A stretch of 64,000 nucleotides of DNA from Bacillota bacterium (GCA_023426125.1 JAFABI010000073.1:186001-250000); one strand, 5' to 3'; counted from the stretch's first letter, positions 1 to 8,307 are shown. The notes: generated from the sequence alone by a model not told the origin. Made by a program: numbers and translations.

Positions 1-353
1 CATTTGTCGTTCTCTACAACAGCAGCATTTTGAACTTTTCCGAGAGAATACGCGACCTTGCTACGCTGAAGGTCCTGGGATTTTACCAGAAGGAGATCCG
101 TTCCCTGGTCCTTACGGAAAATATTCTTTCCGTCCTGCTAGGATTATGTTTTGGCATACCGGTGGGGAAAATACTATCTGACATCGTGGCGGGAAGCCTG
201 AATGAACAGATGGATCTGGTCAGCCATGTATCCGCCGGCACCGTGGCTCTTTCCACAGCTGCAACGGCAATCTTTGCACTGATTGTCAACGGCATCGTGG
301 CTAAAAAAATGAAGAACATAGATATGTTTGAGTCTTTAAAGAGTATAGAATAG
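1..353 (+). CDS. FtsX/MacB-type ABC transporter permease, C-terminal fragment
   Basis: The reading frame is open from base 3 and runs off the left edge, so only the last ~116 residues are visible. They contain a segment reading NFSERIRDLATLKVLGF, typical of FtsX-like permeases, where the loop before a transmembrane helix carries a RxRDLATLKVLG-like motif. Two hydrophobic helices follow (around ILSVLLGLCFGIPVG and TAATAIFALIVNGIVA). The family forms the membrane part of MacB/LolE-like exporters. The next gene, 19 bases downstream behind a GGAGG site, is a membrane-fusion adaptor, which fits an exporter operon whose ATPase would lie off the left edge. The substrate cannot be told. Confidence 0.88.
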   Translation, partial: FVVLYNSSILNFSERIRDLATLKVLGFYQKEIRSLVLTENILSVLLGLCFGIPVGKILSDIVAGSLNEQMDLVSHVSAGTVALSTAATAIFALIVNGIVAKKMKNIDMFESLKSIE

Positions 354-372
354 CAGAATCGGAGGATTAACC

Positions 373-1569
373 ATGAAAAAAACGCTTTTAAAACATAAAA
401 AAAGGATCTCGGTTGGAACCGGTCTCCTCATTGTACTGATCACGGCCGGTATACTATGTTATAATTTTATACAGGCCGGCAAGGTCAAAAGCGAGGGGGA
501 AACCGTTTCTCCGGCAGTTGAGCAGGAAGACAGGCTGGTCTTCTGGGGGGAGGTAACCTATGACAGGATTTACGACATAAGCATCGACTTTCCGGCGATC
601 GTTACGGAGGTCAAGGTAAAGGAAGGAGACTATGTATCGACGGGACAGACGCTGCTGACACTGGACATGTCGGAATACCTGGCGACTGTGGACAAACTCC
701 GGGAGCAGCTGGCGGCAGGCCAGGCAGGGCTTCAAAGCATCCTGCAGGATACCGCGGCGCTTGGGGCGGATATAGCGCAAACGCAAAAGGACATAAGCAC
801 GAAAACAGAGGAGTTAAGCAGCGGAACCAATGCGGACCTGAAAATCCTGCAGACCTCACTGGACCTGGCGCAAAAAGAAGCGGAGGATGCAAAGCGGGAT
901 GTGAAAAACAACCGGGACTTATATGACAAAGGGGCGATTTCCCAAAATGCATTGGACCAGGCCATTGATCTGTTGGCCCAAAGAGAAAAAGCCCTGGCAG
1001 ATGTTGAGAATAACATTGAAAAAACAAAGAGCGCTTTAAAGACGGAGCTTGACCAGCTGACGATCGCATTAAAATCCAAGCGCGCCCAAATGGACCAGAT
1101 AAGAAACGCAAACAGTGCCAATACGGCAAAACAAAACAGCAGCATAGCCGTTTCCCAAATTGATCTGGACACGCTGCAAAATAAGAGCGTAAAGGATTAT
1201 TTAAACTCGAATGGGATTGTATCCTGTGTTCAAAATGGCATTGTACAAAATATCGGAGCGGTAAACGGCACACAACTGGGAGTACAGAATACGCCAACAA
1301 GGGTGCTTCAGCTGATCGATGCGGACTCTATCACGGTCAGCGCGGAAATTGATGAAGAGTTCATCAACAATGTAGCCCCCGGTGACATTGTTGCTATTGT
1401 GCCGGTGTCGGACAGCAGCTTATCCATTCCGGGAACGGTTGTCCAAATTTCAAATGTGGCTGTGGAGAAGGACGGCAAACGGATTATCAAGGTACGGGTA
1501 AAGCCGGAGGACCCCGGGAAAGCGTTAAAACCGGGCTACAGCGTGGACGTGTATCTTCCCGCGAAGTAA
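373..1569 (+). CDS. HlyD/RND-type periplasmic adaptor (membrane fusion protein)
   Basis: A 398-residue protein. A basic start is followed by one membrane anchor (about residues 14-34). Next come a lipoyl/biotinyl half-motif (VKVKEGDYVSTGQTLLTLD, ~75-95), a long coiled-coil hairpin rich in K, E, Q and A (~105-260), a second lipoyl half (~285-315), and a beta-barrel-like C-terminus ending KPGYSVDVYLPAK. This is the usual HlyD-family order. In Gram-positive bacteria such proteins pair with MacB-like ABC transporters to export peptides or drugs. The gene follows an FtsX-type permease fragment and has its own GGAGG site, so the two are probably one operon. The exported substrate is unknown. Confidence 0.9.
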   Translation: MKKTLLKHKKRISVGTGLLIVLITAGILCYNFIQAGKVKSEGETVSPAVEQEDRLVFWGEVTYDRIYDISIDFPAIVTEVKVKEGDYVSTGQTLLTLDMSEYLATVDKLREQLAAGQAGLQSILQDTAALGADIAQTQKDISTKTEELSSGTNADLKILQTSLDLAQKEAEDAKRDVKNNRDLYDKGAISQNALDQAIDLLAQREKALADVENNIEKTKSALKTELDQLTIALKSKRAQMDQIRNANSANTAKQNSSIAVSQIDLDTLQNKSVKDYLNSNGIVSCVQNGIVQNIGAVNGTQLGVQNTPTRVLQLIDADSITVSAEIDEEFINNVAPGDIVAIVPVSDSSLSIPGTVVQISNVAVEKDGKRIIKVRVKPEDPGKALKPGYSVDVYLPAK

Positions 1570-1676
1570 CCTCCCCCTCCGCCATCATTTGCAGTATCAT
1601 CTGCAAAAGCACCTACGGAGTGAATGATCGGCTTTAGGTCCGATTGTCCTTGTAGGCGGAAAACATGTGCAGAATA

Positions 1677-1988
1677 TTATTTTCTGCATTCTTTTCCGTC
1701 CATTTCATACCTGTTTGGATTTTTGGGAAACCATCCCTTTTTGACTCTTCTTTCCTGTTCGAAAATCTCGCGTATACTCCAAAGCAACGAAAATCCGGAA
1801 ATTGCCAAAAGAGTTGACAGCAGGGGGACGCTTGAAAAAAGTGACAGGCCAATGCAGCCCAAACCTGCTATCAGAAATAAGGGCCAGGCCCTGGTACCAA
1901 AATGATATTCCATTTTTATAACAACAGGATGCAATAGTCCGATAATCAGAAATGTACCAAGCCCTGCAGCTATTCCGTCGAAATTCAT
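1677..1988 (-). CDS. DUF4491 family small membrane protein
   Basis: A 103-residue protein with three hydrophobic stretches (about residues 5-25, 34-52 and 54-72) and a charged C-terminal tail with the motif EQERRVKKGWFPKNP. The start MNFDGI, the phrase HPVVIKMEY and the KKGWFPKNP tail are the hallmarks of DUF4491, as I recall that family. Its function is not known. The start is supported by a GAGAGGTAAC ribosome site. It is read alone on the minus strand, downstream of a terminator that separates it from znuA. Confidence 0.82.
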   Translation of the reverse strand: MNFDGIAAGLGTFLIIGLLHPVVIKMEYHFGTRAWPLFLIAGLGCIGLSLFSSVPLLSTLLAISGFSLLWSIREIFEQERRVKKGWFPKNPNRYEMDGKECRK

Positions 1989-2122
1989 AATTTGTTACCT
2001 CTCTCTGTTTCTTATTCTATGATTTCTTTTTCCCTGGCATGCTCTTTTTACTACCAATAGCCGACGCAGCTTCAAACCTATTATAACTTAAAAAGCGTGC
2101 TATACAAATACATACGGCTACA

Positions 2123-2156
2123 ATCGAAAAAACCGGGATACCCCCGGTTTTTCGAT
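2123..2156. terminator. Rho-independent terminator, symmetrical
   Basis: A perfect stem made of ATCGAAAAAACCGGG against CCCGGTTTTTCGAT with a five-base loop. It has an A tract on one arm and a T tract on the other, so it can work in both directions. It lies between znuA and the DUF4491 gene, both on the minus strand, and most likely ends the znuA transcript. Confidence 0.8.
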
Positions 2157-2196
2157 GTCCTTTGCTTTGTACTGGTCTGGAACATTTTTATTCTAT

Positions 2197-2244
2197 TATA
2201 GCGACCTAATTCAAAGGAAATTTGTCGTTTGGAGACAAATTTCC
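2197..2244. repeat. 48-bp hairpin repeat module, copy 1
   Basis: Contains an 11-bp perfect inverted repeat (GGAAATTTGTC / GACAAATTTCC) preceded by a conserved flank, GCGACCTAATTCAAA. A second copy at 56509-56556 matches at 45 of 48 positions, including the flank. In both places the element lies at the 3' end of a minus-strand gene, here directly after the znuA stop codon. It may act as an mRNA 3' hairpin, but the conserved non-stem flank points to a mobile repeat rather than a simple terminator. Confidence 0.8.
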
Positions 2245-2246
2245 GC

Positions 2247-3158
2247 TTACTCGGTCAGGCTGCCATAAATCCTGGCGAGGTTGTCCGTCATGCGCTCCAT
2301 GTAGGTCATATCTTCTTCGCCGCTCTCAATCGTATAGATTGTTTCTACCTTTGCTCCGACTTCATTGGCCAAAGTTTGAGAAACATCCGGGCTTGCCATC
2401 TCTTCGGCAAAAATGGTGGTCACTTTATTTTCCCTGCAGTATTCTACAAGCTCAGCCAATTGCTGCGCACCGGGTTCTCCCTCGGCAAAAACATCTTCCA
2501 CACTGTTTTGCTCAAGACCGAAATCCCGGCAGAGATAGGCAAAAGCCGCGTGTCCTGTTACAAAGCTCTTTTTCTCTACGGACTGGAACTTCCCGTTGTA
2601 TTCCTCATAAAGTTTTTCCAGCTGGGAAACGTAATCCTTGCAGTTCTTTTCATAATACTCTTTATTGGTCGGGTCTGCCTTGACCAATGCATCTTTGATG
2701 TTCCCGACCTCAATTTCGGCGCCCTTCAGGCTTAGCCAGACATGGGGGTCGTATTGTCCGTGCTCTTCGATTTCCTCAGGCTCCGTGTTTGTGATTACGT
2801 CAGCACCGCTGGATGCTTCCACCGTGATCAGCTTTGCATTGTTGGCGGCCTTTATCGCCTCATCCACCCATGCCTCCATTCCCAGTCCACTGTACACAAA
2901 AACCCTGGCTGCGTTCAGATCGGCAAGATCCTGTGCTTTCGGTTCGAAATCGTGCGGTTCCATACCGTCGGGTATAATGGTCGAGACCTCCACCCTATCC
3001 TTTCCGACGGCTTCAACAAATTCCTTCATTGCGTTAAATGTAACGGAGACCTTGATCTTGCTCCCTTCCGGATTATTTGCCTGCGTACTGCCGCCGCATG
3101 CTGAAAAGCTCACAACGGCAATCATGCATACGATCAAAGCAGCCCATTTTTTTATCAT
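2247..3158 (-). CDS. znuA: Zinc/manganese-type ABC transporter substrate-binding lipoprotein
   Basis: About 303 residues. I chose the start with the CGGAGGTT ribosome site; it gives a signal peptide ending in a lipobox (FSACGG), so the protein is a membrane-anchored lipoprotein. It has the cluster A-I (TroA/ZnuA) features: a first metal-ligand motif MEPHDFEP, a second His in YDPHVWLSL, GHAAFAYL, and a final acidic ligand region FAEEMASPD. The usual His-rich loop is replaced by a short acidic stretch (NTEPEEIEEHGQ). It is divergent from znuCB across two Fur-like boxes, which supports a zinc role, though manganese cannot be excluded. Confidence 0.93.
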   Translation of the reverse strand: MIKKWAALIVCMIAVVSFSACGGSTQANNPEGSKIKVSVTFNAMKEFVEAVGKDRVEVSTIIPDGMEPHDFEPKAQDLADLNAARVFVYSGLGMEAWVDEAIKAANNAKLITVEASSGADVITNTEPEEIEEHGQYDPHVWLSLKGAEIEVGNIKDALVKADPTNKEYYEKNCKDYVSQLEKLYEEYNGKFQSVEKKSFVTGHAAFAYLCRDFGLEQNSVEDVFAEGEPGAQQLAELVEYCRENKVTTIFAEEMASPDVSQTLANEVGAKVETIYTIESGEEDMTYMERMTDNLARIYGSLTE

Positions 3159-3183
3159 TTTTATCAACCTCCGAAAAATTACT

Positions 3184-3204
3184 TGCAAATGCATCTCATT
3201 CGCA
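3184..3204. promoter_or_regulatory. Fur-family (Zur-like) operator, box 1
   Basis: An inverted repeat TGCAAATG-5 bp-CATTCGCA with one arm mismatch. It lies just downstream of the predicted znuA transcription start. The same arms recur in box 2. A 21-bp two-armed box of this form next to zinc uptake genes is what Zur or other Fur-family repressors recognise; the exact regulator is inferred. Confidence 0.65.
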
Positions 3205-3214
3205 TCTATAATGT

Positions 3215-3243
3215 ATAATAAAGGCAAAGGATATATTTGTCAA
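3215..3243 (-). promoter_or_regulatory. znuA promoter
   Basis: On the minus strand, TTGACA and TATTAT are separated by 17 bp. The pair sits between the two Fur-like boxes, so a bound repressor would block both ends of the promoter. Confidence 0.6.
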
Positions 3244-3244
3244 G

Positions 3245-3265
3245 TGCAAATGAATCGCATTTGCA
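3245..3265. promoter_or_regulatory. Fur-family (Zur-like) operator, box 2
   Basis: A perfect inverted repeat TGCAAATG-AATCG-CATTTGCA, immediately upstream of the -35 of znuA and also upstream of znuC. A half-related palindrome, ATTTGCAAAT, lies at 3282-3291. Confidence 0.72.
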
Positions 3266-3335
3266 TTAAAATCAAATAGTAATTTGCAAATAGCACTACA
3301 GGGAAACAATCATTAATTTATCGACAATTATGCAC

Positions 3336-3379
3336 CATCCGGAAATATCGCAAGCATTTTAACGCATTATTTCCGGATG
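3336..3379. repeat. 12-bp perfect inverted repeat in the znuC leader
   Basis: CATCCGGAAATA and TATTTCCGGATG flank a 20-base loop, 44 bases before the znuC start. There is no T tract, so it is not a standard terminator. It could be a regulator site or an mRNA hairpin. Confidence 0.7.
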
Positions 3380-3422
3380 AATAAAAGAATGTTTCGATGT
3401 AGCAACAGAAAGGGTATCGCTT

Positions 3423-4106
3423 ATGATCAAAGCAGAAAATCTGTACTTTTCCTATACAGGTTCGACGCCGTATGTGCTGGATGGTATTAATCTGAAAATA
3501 CGCGATGGCGAATATGTATCGGTGGTGGGTGAAAACGGCTGCGGAAAAACCACTCTCATGCGGCTGATATTAAAGTTCATAAAACCGACAAAGGGAAGCA
3601 TCCAATCCCGCGCAAAGAGGATCGGGTATGTCCCGCAAAAAAATGATTTCTCCAATGCCGGTTTCCCTATTACGGTTTATGAGGCGATGAATTCCTACCG
3701 GAGGCTTTTGAAGCTCAAGGATAAAGGCATGATTGAAGAAAAACTTGCGCAGGTGGGAATGTCAAGCTTTATGGGGGCTCTCATGGGTACCCTTTCGGGC
3801 GGCCAAAGCCAAAAAATACTGATCGCCAGGGCATTGATGGGAAATCCGGATCTGCTGGTTCTGGACGAACCCTCCTCGGGAGTGGATATAAACAGCCAGA
3901 AAGAGATTTACGGCTTCCTGTCAAAAATGAACAAAGAAAACGGCATTACCGTCGTTTCCGTTGAACACAATCTGGATGCCGCCATGTCAAACTCAACATT
4001 GATTTACCATCTGACGGGGGGGCAGGGACAACTCTGCACGCCATGGCAATATGCGGACGAATTCTTGAAAAACAAGGGAAAGGTCGAGGACAATGCTTCA
4101 TTATAG
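3423..4106 (+). CDS. znuC: Metal ABC transporter ATP-binding protein
   Basis: A 227-residue ATPase with Walker A GENGCGKTT (~residue 38), Q-loop VPQKNDF, signature LSGGQSQ (~121), Walker B LLVLDEPSSG and a switch His in VSVEHN. The length and the short helical C-terminus match ZnuC/TroB/AdcC-type subunits. It overlaps the permease gene by 14 bases and would power metal import together with ZnuA and ZnuB. The ribosome site is weak, and the leader carries a strong inverted repeat. Confidence 0.93.
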   Translation: MIKAENLYFSYTGSTPYVLDGINLKIRDGEYVSVVGENGCGKTTLMRLILKFIKPTKGSIQSRAKRIGYVPQKNDFSNAGFPITVYEAMNSYRRLLKLKDKGMIEEKLAQVGMSSFMGALMGTLSGGQSQKILIARALMGNPDLLVLDEPSSGVDINSQKEIYGFLSKMNKENGITVVSVEHNLDAAMSNSTLIYHLTGGQGQLCTPWQYADEFLKNKGKVEDNASL

Positions 4107-4902
4107 TTTTATGCAAAACGCGATTTTCGTTTCCATCTTTATTTCGGTTCTATGCCCCTGCATCGGTATCTTTTTGGTCCTTCGCCGGTATTCCATGATC
4201 GGGGATACGCTGTCCCACGCCTCCCTGGCCGGTATCACCATCGGGCTGATGGCTAATCAAAGTCCCATCCTCGGCGCATTTATTTTTACATCCGTCTGCG
4301 GCGCCTTGATCGAATTCCTGCGCAGCTACTTCAAAAAATATACCGACCTGATCCTCACCATCGTGCTATCCCTGAGCGTAGGCACCGCTATTACCATCAT
4401 CAGCTCCGGGAAGCTTCGCGCAAATGCGGATTCCTTTATGTTCGGAAGCATCCTGACCGTAACCCGGTTCGATATGCTCATGGTGATGATCCTCAGTGCG
4501 ATTTCCGTATTGACCCTTATCCTTCTATACCACCCGATGGTTTATATTGCTTATGACGAGGAAGCCGCCAAGGTGGCAGGCGTAAAAGTCAGGGTGATTA
4601 ATTATGTTTTTTCTATCCTCGTGGCTTCCGCAATCTCCGTGTCCATAAGAATCGTGGGTGTGCTGGTGCTCAGCTCCATGATCGCCCTTCCCGTCGCCAC
4701 GGCGCTGCAGCTTGGAAAAGGCTTTAAGTTCACGCTGATATTTTCCATTGTCTTCAGCGTAATCGACATCATGCTGGGGTTGTTTCTATCGTATTACCTC
4801 AATGTCGCTCCCGGTGGATTTACTGCCCTTATTTCCGTCGCCGTACTTGTCCTTGTGATGGCAGCGAAGATGTTACGTGTGAAGCTACGCAGATTTCTAT
4901 AA
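4093..4902 (+). CDS. znuB: Metal ABC transporter permease (ABC-3 family)
   Basis: A 269-residue, very hydrophobic protein with about eight membrane segments. It has the family motif GDTLSHASLAGI near residue 40, which couples to the ATPase, and YDEEAAKVAGV near 155, both typical of ABC-3 metal permeases. It starts inside the end of znuC behind an AAAGGTCGAGG site, so the two are translationally coupled. The C-terminus ends in a short basic tail. It converges on queA with a gap of ~56 bp and no clear terminator. Confidence 0.93.
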   Translation: MLHYSFMQNAIFVSIFISVLCPCIGIFLVLRRYSMIGDTLSHASLAGITIGLMANQSPILGAFIFTSVCGALIEFLRSYFKKYTDLILTIVLSLSVGTAITIISSGKLRANADSFMFGSILTVTRFDMLMVMILSAISVLTLILLYHPMVYIAYDEEAAKVAGVKVRVINYVFSILVASAISVSIRIVGVLVLSSMIALPVATALQLGKGFKFTLIFSIVFSVIDIMLGLFLSYYLNVAPGGFTALISVAVLVLVMAAKMLRVKLRRFL

Positions 4903-4958
4903 TGAAAGTTTCTCCTGCGTCCTCTTTTATCCGTCCATCTGCATAGCTCGCAAAGATT

Positions 4959-6026
4959 TCAAAGAATGAGGCAGGCGTGTCCCAGGCTAAAAAAAAGATA
5001 ACGTTCGCGCACTGCCTCTTCATACATCCGTAGCGTTTCTTCACGGCCCATCAGGGCGCTCACCAGCATCAATAACGTCGATTCCGGCAGATGAAAATTG
5101 GTAAGGAGAGCATCCACGACCTTAAAACGGTACCCGGGATAGATGAAAATATCGGTATATCCGGATTGCGCGCGGACATGGCCATCCTCTCCCGCCGCCG
5201 TCTCAAGCGTACGCACGCTGGTGGTGCCCACGGCAAACACACGTCCGCCCTTTTGCCGTACGGCATTGATGCGCTGCGCTGAATCTTCGCTCAATTCATA
5301 ATACTCCTGGTGCATATGATGGTCCAGCACGTTTTCTTCCTTTACAGGACGGAACGTTCCCAGTCCCACATGCAGCAGCACGGGTATCACATCCACGCCC
5401 ATTGCCCGGATCTTATCGAGCAACTGGGGTGTAAAATGCAGCCCTGCGGTAGGCGCGGCGGCAGAGCCGGCATTGCGGGCATACACCGTCTGGTACCTCT
5501 CGGGGTCCGATAATTTTTCCGTGATATAGGGCGGCAGCGGCATTTCGCCAATATCGCCAAGCACTTCTTCAAACACGCCCTTATATGAAAATCTGACAAT
5601 GCGCACACCTTCCTCATCCAGGCCTGTCACTGCAGCGGAAAGGTTATTTCCGAACAGAAATACACTTCCCACCCTGGCTCTTTTTCCTGGTTTCACCAGA
5701 ACCTCCCACTCGTCGCCCTGTATGCGCCGCAGCAGGAGAAATTCAATCTTGCCGCCCGTATCCTCCCGTACGCCGTGGATGCGCGCCGGGATCACCCGCG
5801 TCTCGTTTATGACCAGCGCATCCCCGGGATGCAGATATTCCACGATATCATAAAACCGCCGATGGGCAATGCTGCGGTCACGGCGGGAATAAACCAGGAG
5901 ACGCGATTCATCCCGTTTCTCGATGGGGGTTTGGGCGATAAGCTCCGGTGGAAGATGGTAATAGAAATCTTTACGCAGTAGTTCCGTGTCCAATCCTCGA
6001 ACAGCTCCTTTTGTAGTATTATTCAT
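4959..6026 (-). CDS. queA: S-adenosylmethionine:tRNA ribosyltransferase-isomerase
   Basis: QueA adds the epoxycyclopentenediol precursor to preQ1 in tRNA during queuosine synthesis. The 355-residue protein has the family signatures FYYHLPPELIAQTPIEKRDESRLL near the N-terminus, NETRVIPARI, the central TAGLHFTP, HVGLGTFRPV and TNFHLPESTLLMLVSAL. The ATG used has no good ribosome site; a TTG at 5993 lies after AAAGGAG and gives a start closer to other QueA proteins, so the true start may be there. The gene stands alone, without the usual tgt or ruvB neighbours. Confidence 0.94.
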   Translation of the reverse strand: MNNTTKGAVRGLDTELLRKDFYYHLPPELIAQTPIEKRDESRLLVYSRRDRSIAHRRFYDIVEYLHPGDALVINETRVIPARIHGVREDTGGKIEFLLLRRIQGDEWEVLVKPGKRARVGSVFLFGNNLSAAVTGLDEEGVRIVRFSYKGVFEEVLGDIGEMPLPPYITEKLSDPERYQTVYARNAGSAAAPTAGLHFTPQLLDKIRAMGVDVIPVLLHVGLGTFRPVKEENVLDHHMHQEYYELSEDSAQRINAVRQKGGRVFAVGTTSVRTLETAAGEDGHVRAQSGYTDIFIYPGYRFKVVDALLTNFHLPESTLLMLVSALMGREETLRMYEEAVRERYLFFSLGHACLIL

Positions 6027-6092
6027 TTAATTCAATAGAAATAATACATTACCGGTGCAATTTTGGCAACCTTTATCGCTAAAGGGATGCTG

Positions 6093-6191
6093 TAAGTACT
6101 GGTGCAAATATCCGTATAGGTTTCGGAAAATGCAGTCCATTACGGCCGTCATTTTCCGAAAAACGGGAAGTAATATTTGCAGTGCTCCTAA
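6093..6191. repeat. MITE-like inverted-repeat element, TAAG family, copy A
   Basis: A ~99-bp element whose ends are inverted copies of each other: TAAGTACTGGTGCAAATAT on the left, and the reverse complement of ATATTTGCAGTGCTCCTAA on the right. An inner inverted pair, TTTCGGAAAATG / CATTTTCCGAAA, surrounds a core CAGTCCATTACGGCCG. Copies B and C at 11.7-11.95 kb share the ends, and copy C shares the core. It lies between queA and the SpoIID-domain gene. Confidence 0.75.
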
Positions 6192-6221
6192 AAGAACTAT
6201 GGCATAGAAAAGCGGAATCGT

Positions 6222-7889
6222 TTACTCAATTTTTGTTCCAAGGAAATAATGCGTGATGATCTGATCATACGTAAAGCCAGCCTTCCCCATGCTTCTGGCA
6301 CCTTCCTGGCTCATTCCCACGGCATGACCCCAACCTTTGCCGGAAAACACATAGGTTTCGGGCACCAGCGCAACGGTTTTCTGTTTGCCGCCGGCGCCAA
6401 GGACATGGACTTTATTGTTGGTAGCAGTGATTGTCCGGGTGCCGGAGGAGGTTAACACCTTTTTCCCTCCCACCTGGGTTTTCAGAGGCGTTAAATCCCT
6501 GGAAGCCATATAAACATCCGCATCTGTCGTTATCGTGTACATCTGACTGTCGAGGCCGAAAATCGTTCTGCATCTTTCCAGGCTGTAAACGGCGGGATCG
6601 CTTCTTTTATCCCCTCTTACGGCAAGCTGGGTAACCCTGCCGGCCGCCGAGGTCTTTAAAATACTCATTCCAAGGACATTCCCTATGTCCGGTATCTTTG
6701 CCATGATATCCGAGACCCTGAGGGTTGTCGTCCATGAGTAGACGGGCTCATATTTATCCTCCACGCTTTTCAAGTATGGAAAAGGGCTGCCCCAGACGTT
6801 TTCCGAATCTTCCGTTCTTCCGGCGCTGGAAGCAAAATAGAAGATCTGCCCTGCCAGGCTGTTATCATAGGTAATAACCTTGTCTTTGATCTGGTCGATG
6901 GCATCATTGCAGGATTTTACCTCAACACTGTAGCCTTTGTATACCTGGCAATGGGTGGTTGCACAAACATCAAAGCCCGTTTTTCCATGTTTGCCCAGAT
7001 TGTTTATCGTATACATTTTTGAAACCAGTGCCTGTGCTTTTAATGCTTCCGGATGGGAAGTACCGCCTATTTCCGGTGGAATATTTCCATAAAGGTACTC
7101 CTGCAGTCCCACAACATTAATGACCGTCATATCACTGCCCGAAAGCCGCCTTACTTCCAACGCCCCTCGATAGGCCTTATCATTGATGGACAAAACCTGC
7201 GGATCGTTTCCCTGTGCCGGCAGGATACGGAATAATGCCGTGTCGCTGCCGAACATGCAGACAGGCTTGCCGGCAGAGTCAAATACGGCAATTCTGTTGG
7301 AAGCAGGCTGTGTCACTTCATATGCCCCTTCTCCCAGTACTGCGGCAATATTTGCCGTCTCCTGCTGCGCGGTATTCTGATCCGGATAGAAGCCGGACCA
7401 GATTTGCCATGTATCCGCAAACACCGGATAGGCTTGAATTCCTTTCTCGGTATACACCCTTAGCTGTTCGTTCATGGCATTCAGGTCAGGATAGCCGGCT
7501 CCCAGCACAATATGGAAAGGCCCGGTTTTCTCTCCGTCCGGGATTGGCGATGCGCTGGAGCTATATTCTTTCAAACTGCCGTTTGAATTTACATAATAAG
7601 CGTCTTTCCTCACACTCAACGGTTTATCCGAAGGATAATCAACGATGGAGGTAAATGCGTTATCTTTATAAAAACCAAGCGCCAGACCTGCTTTGGCGCT
7701 TGCATTGAAACTGGCCAAAGCCGTAGTGACATGCACGGAAGGATCCGAGTAAAACAGACCTACCTTTATTGTTTGCGGTATATTGAATGCCGCTCTTGTA
7801 GCGGCCAAAGGCCTGATCAGTAAAATTGCCGAAACTAAAATCACCATGCAAGCTATTTTTTTGCAGCTTTTTTTGTTGAATATGTACAT
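6222..7889 (-). CDS. SpoIID/LytB domain protein
   Basis: A 555-residue protein with a signal or anchor at residues ~12-33. A long N-terminal region may hold a sporulation-type repeat domain. The SpoIID domain follows (~235-360; motif NIPPEIGGTSHPEALKAQAL, then YFASSAGRTEDSENVWG). The C-terminus carries the SpoIID hallmark SGKGWGHAVGMSQEGA and ends soon after. SpoIID is a lytic transglycosylase that degrades peptidoglycan during engulfment. This protein is much longer than spoIID itself (~340 residues) and is not next to spoIIIA or murA genes, so it is better read as a SpoIID-like amidase-enhancer or cortex protein. The start has a GAAGGTG site. Confidence 0.87.
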   Translation of the reverse strand: MYIFNKKSCKKIACMVILVSAILLIRPLAATRAAFNIPQTIKVGLFYSDPSVHVTTALASFNASAKAGLALGFYKDNAFTSIVDYPSDKPLSVRKDAYYVNSNGSLKEYSSSASPIPDGEKTGPFHIVLGAGYPDLNAMNEQLRVYTEKGIQAYPVFADTWQIWSGFYPDQNTAQQETANIAAVLGEGAYEVTQPASNRIAVFDSAGKPVCMFGSDTALFRILPAQGNDPQVLSINDKAYRGALEVRRLSGSDMTVINVVGLQEYLYGNIPPEIGGTSHPEALKAQALVSKMYTINNLGKHGKTGFDVCATTHCQVYKGYSVEVKSCNDAIDQIKDKVITYDNSLAGQIFYFASSAGRTEDSENVWGSPFPYLKSVEDKYEPVYSWTTTLRVSDIMAKIPDIGNVLGMSILKTSAAGRVTQLAVRGDKRSDPAVYSLERCRTIFGLDSQMYTITTDADVYMASRDLTPLKTQVGGKKVLTSSGTRTITATNNKVHVLGAGGKQKTVALVPETYVFSGKGWGHAVGMSQEGARSMGKAGFTYDQIITHYFLGTKIE

Positions 7890-8089
7890 TTAATTTCACC
7901 TTCTCATTCGTAAAGCAGCTTTAAGCCATCCGGTATATCGCTGGATAACTTTTCCCGTTCCCTGTTTTTATTCGACATTATCTGTGGATCTTCCTTCTAT
8001 ATCGGCTTTATTCATGGATTTTTAATAATTTTGTAATAATTTAAAGGGTCAAATTCAGAGATATGCCGCATATACTATAAGTAAAACAT

Positions 8090-8118
8090 TTGACAACAGG
8101 CATTTGGGGTGTTATGAT
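8090..8118 (+). promoter_or_regulatory. Promoter of the asd-dapA-dapB operon
   Basis: TTGACA and TATGAT are separated by 17 bp, nearly the sigma-A consensus. The predicted transcript starts close to 8125, just before the lysine riboswitch. Confidence 0.8.
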
Positions 8119-8141
8119 TATTTAAAATATAATAAAATATC

Positions 8142-8307
8142 GGTAGAGGCGCATTTTTCAAAAGTACTGAAGTGGAAGGCTACAGGGCCTGTTGATATTG
8201 CTGGAAAGGGAAAAATGCCGAAGGAATGGTCTCCTGGAAGATTATCTCCTGGTCATACAGTCAATAGCTGTACGACTGTCATCAAAATATTTTGGTGGAG
8301 CGCTATC
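8142..8307 (+). ncRNA. Lysine riboswitch (L box)
   Basis: The conserved L-box core pieces occur in the right order: GTAGAGGCGC at the 5' side, GCCGAAGG in the middle, TAGCTGTACGACTGTCAT, and GGAGCGCTATCT closing helix P1. GGTAG at the 5' end pairs with CTATC at the 3' end. It lies between a sigma-A promoter and a terminator upstream of asd, so lysine binding should end transcription before the lysine biosynthesis genes. Confidence 0.93.

Noticed and set aside
611..1300. A 229-codon minus-strand frame under the HlyD-type gene
   Set aside because: Antisense shadow rich in Pro, Leu and Cys with no domain; the plus-strand adaptor is clear.
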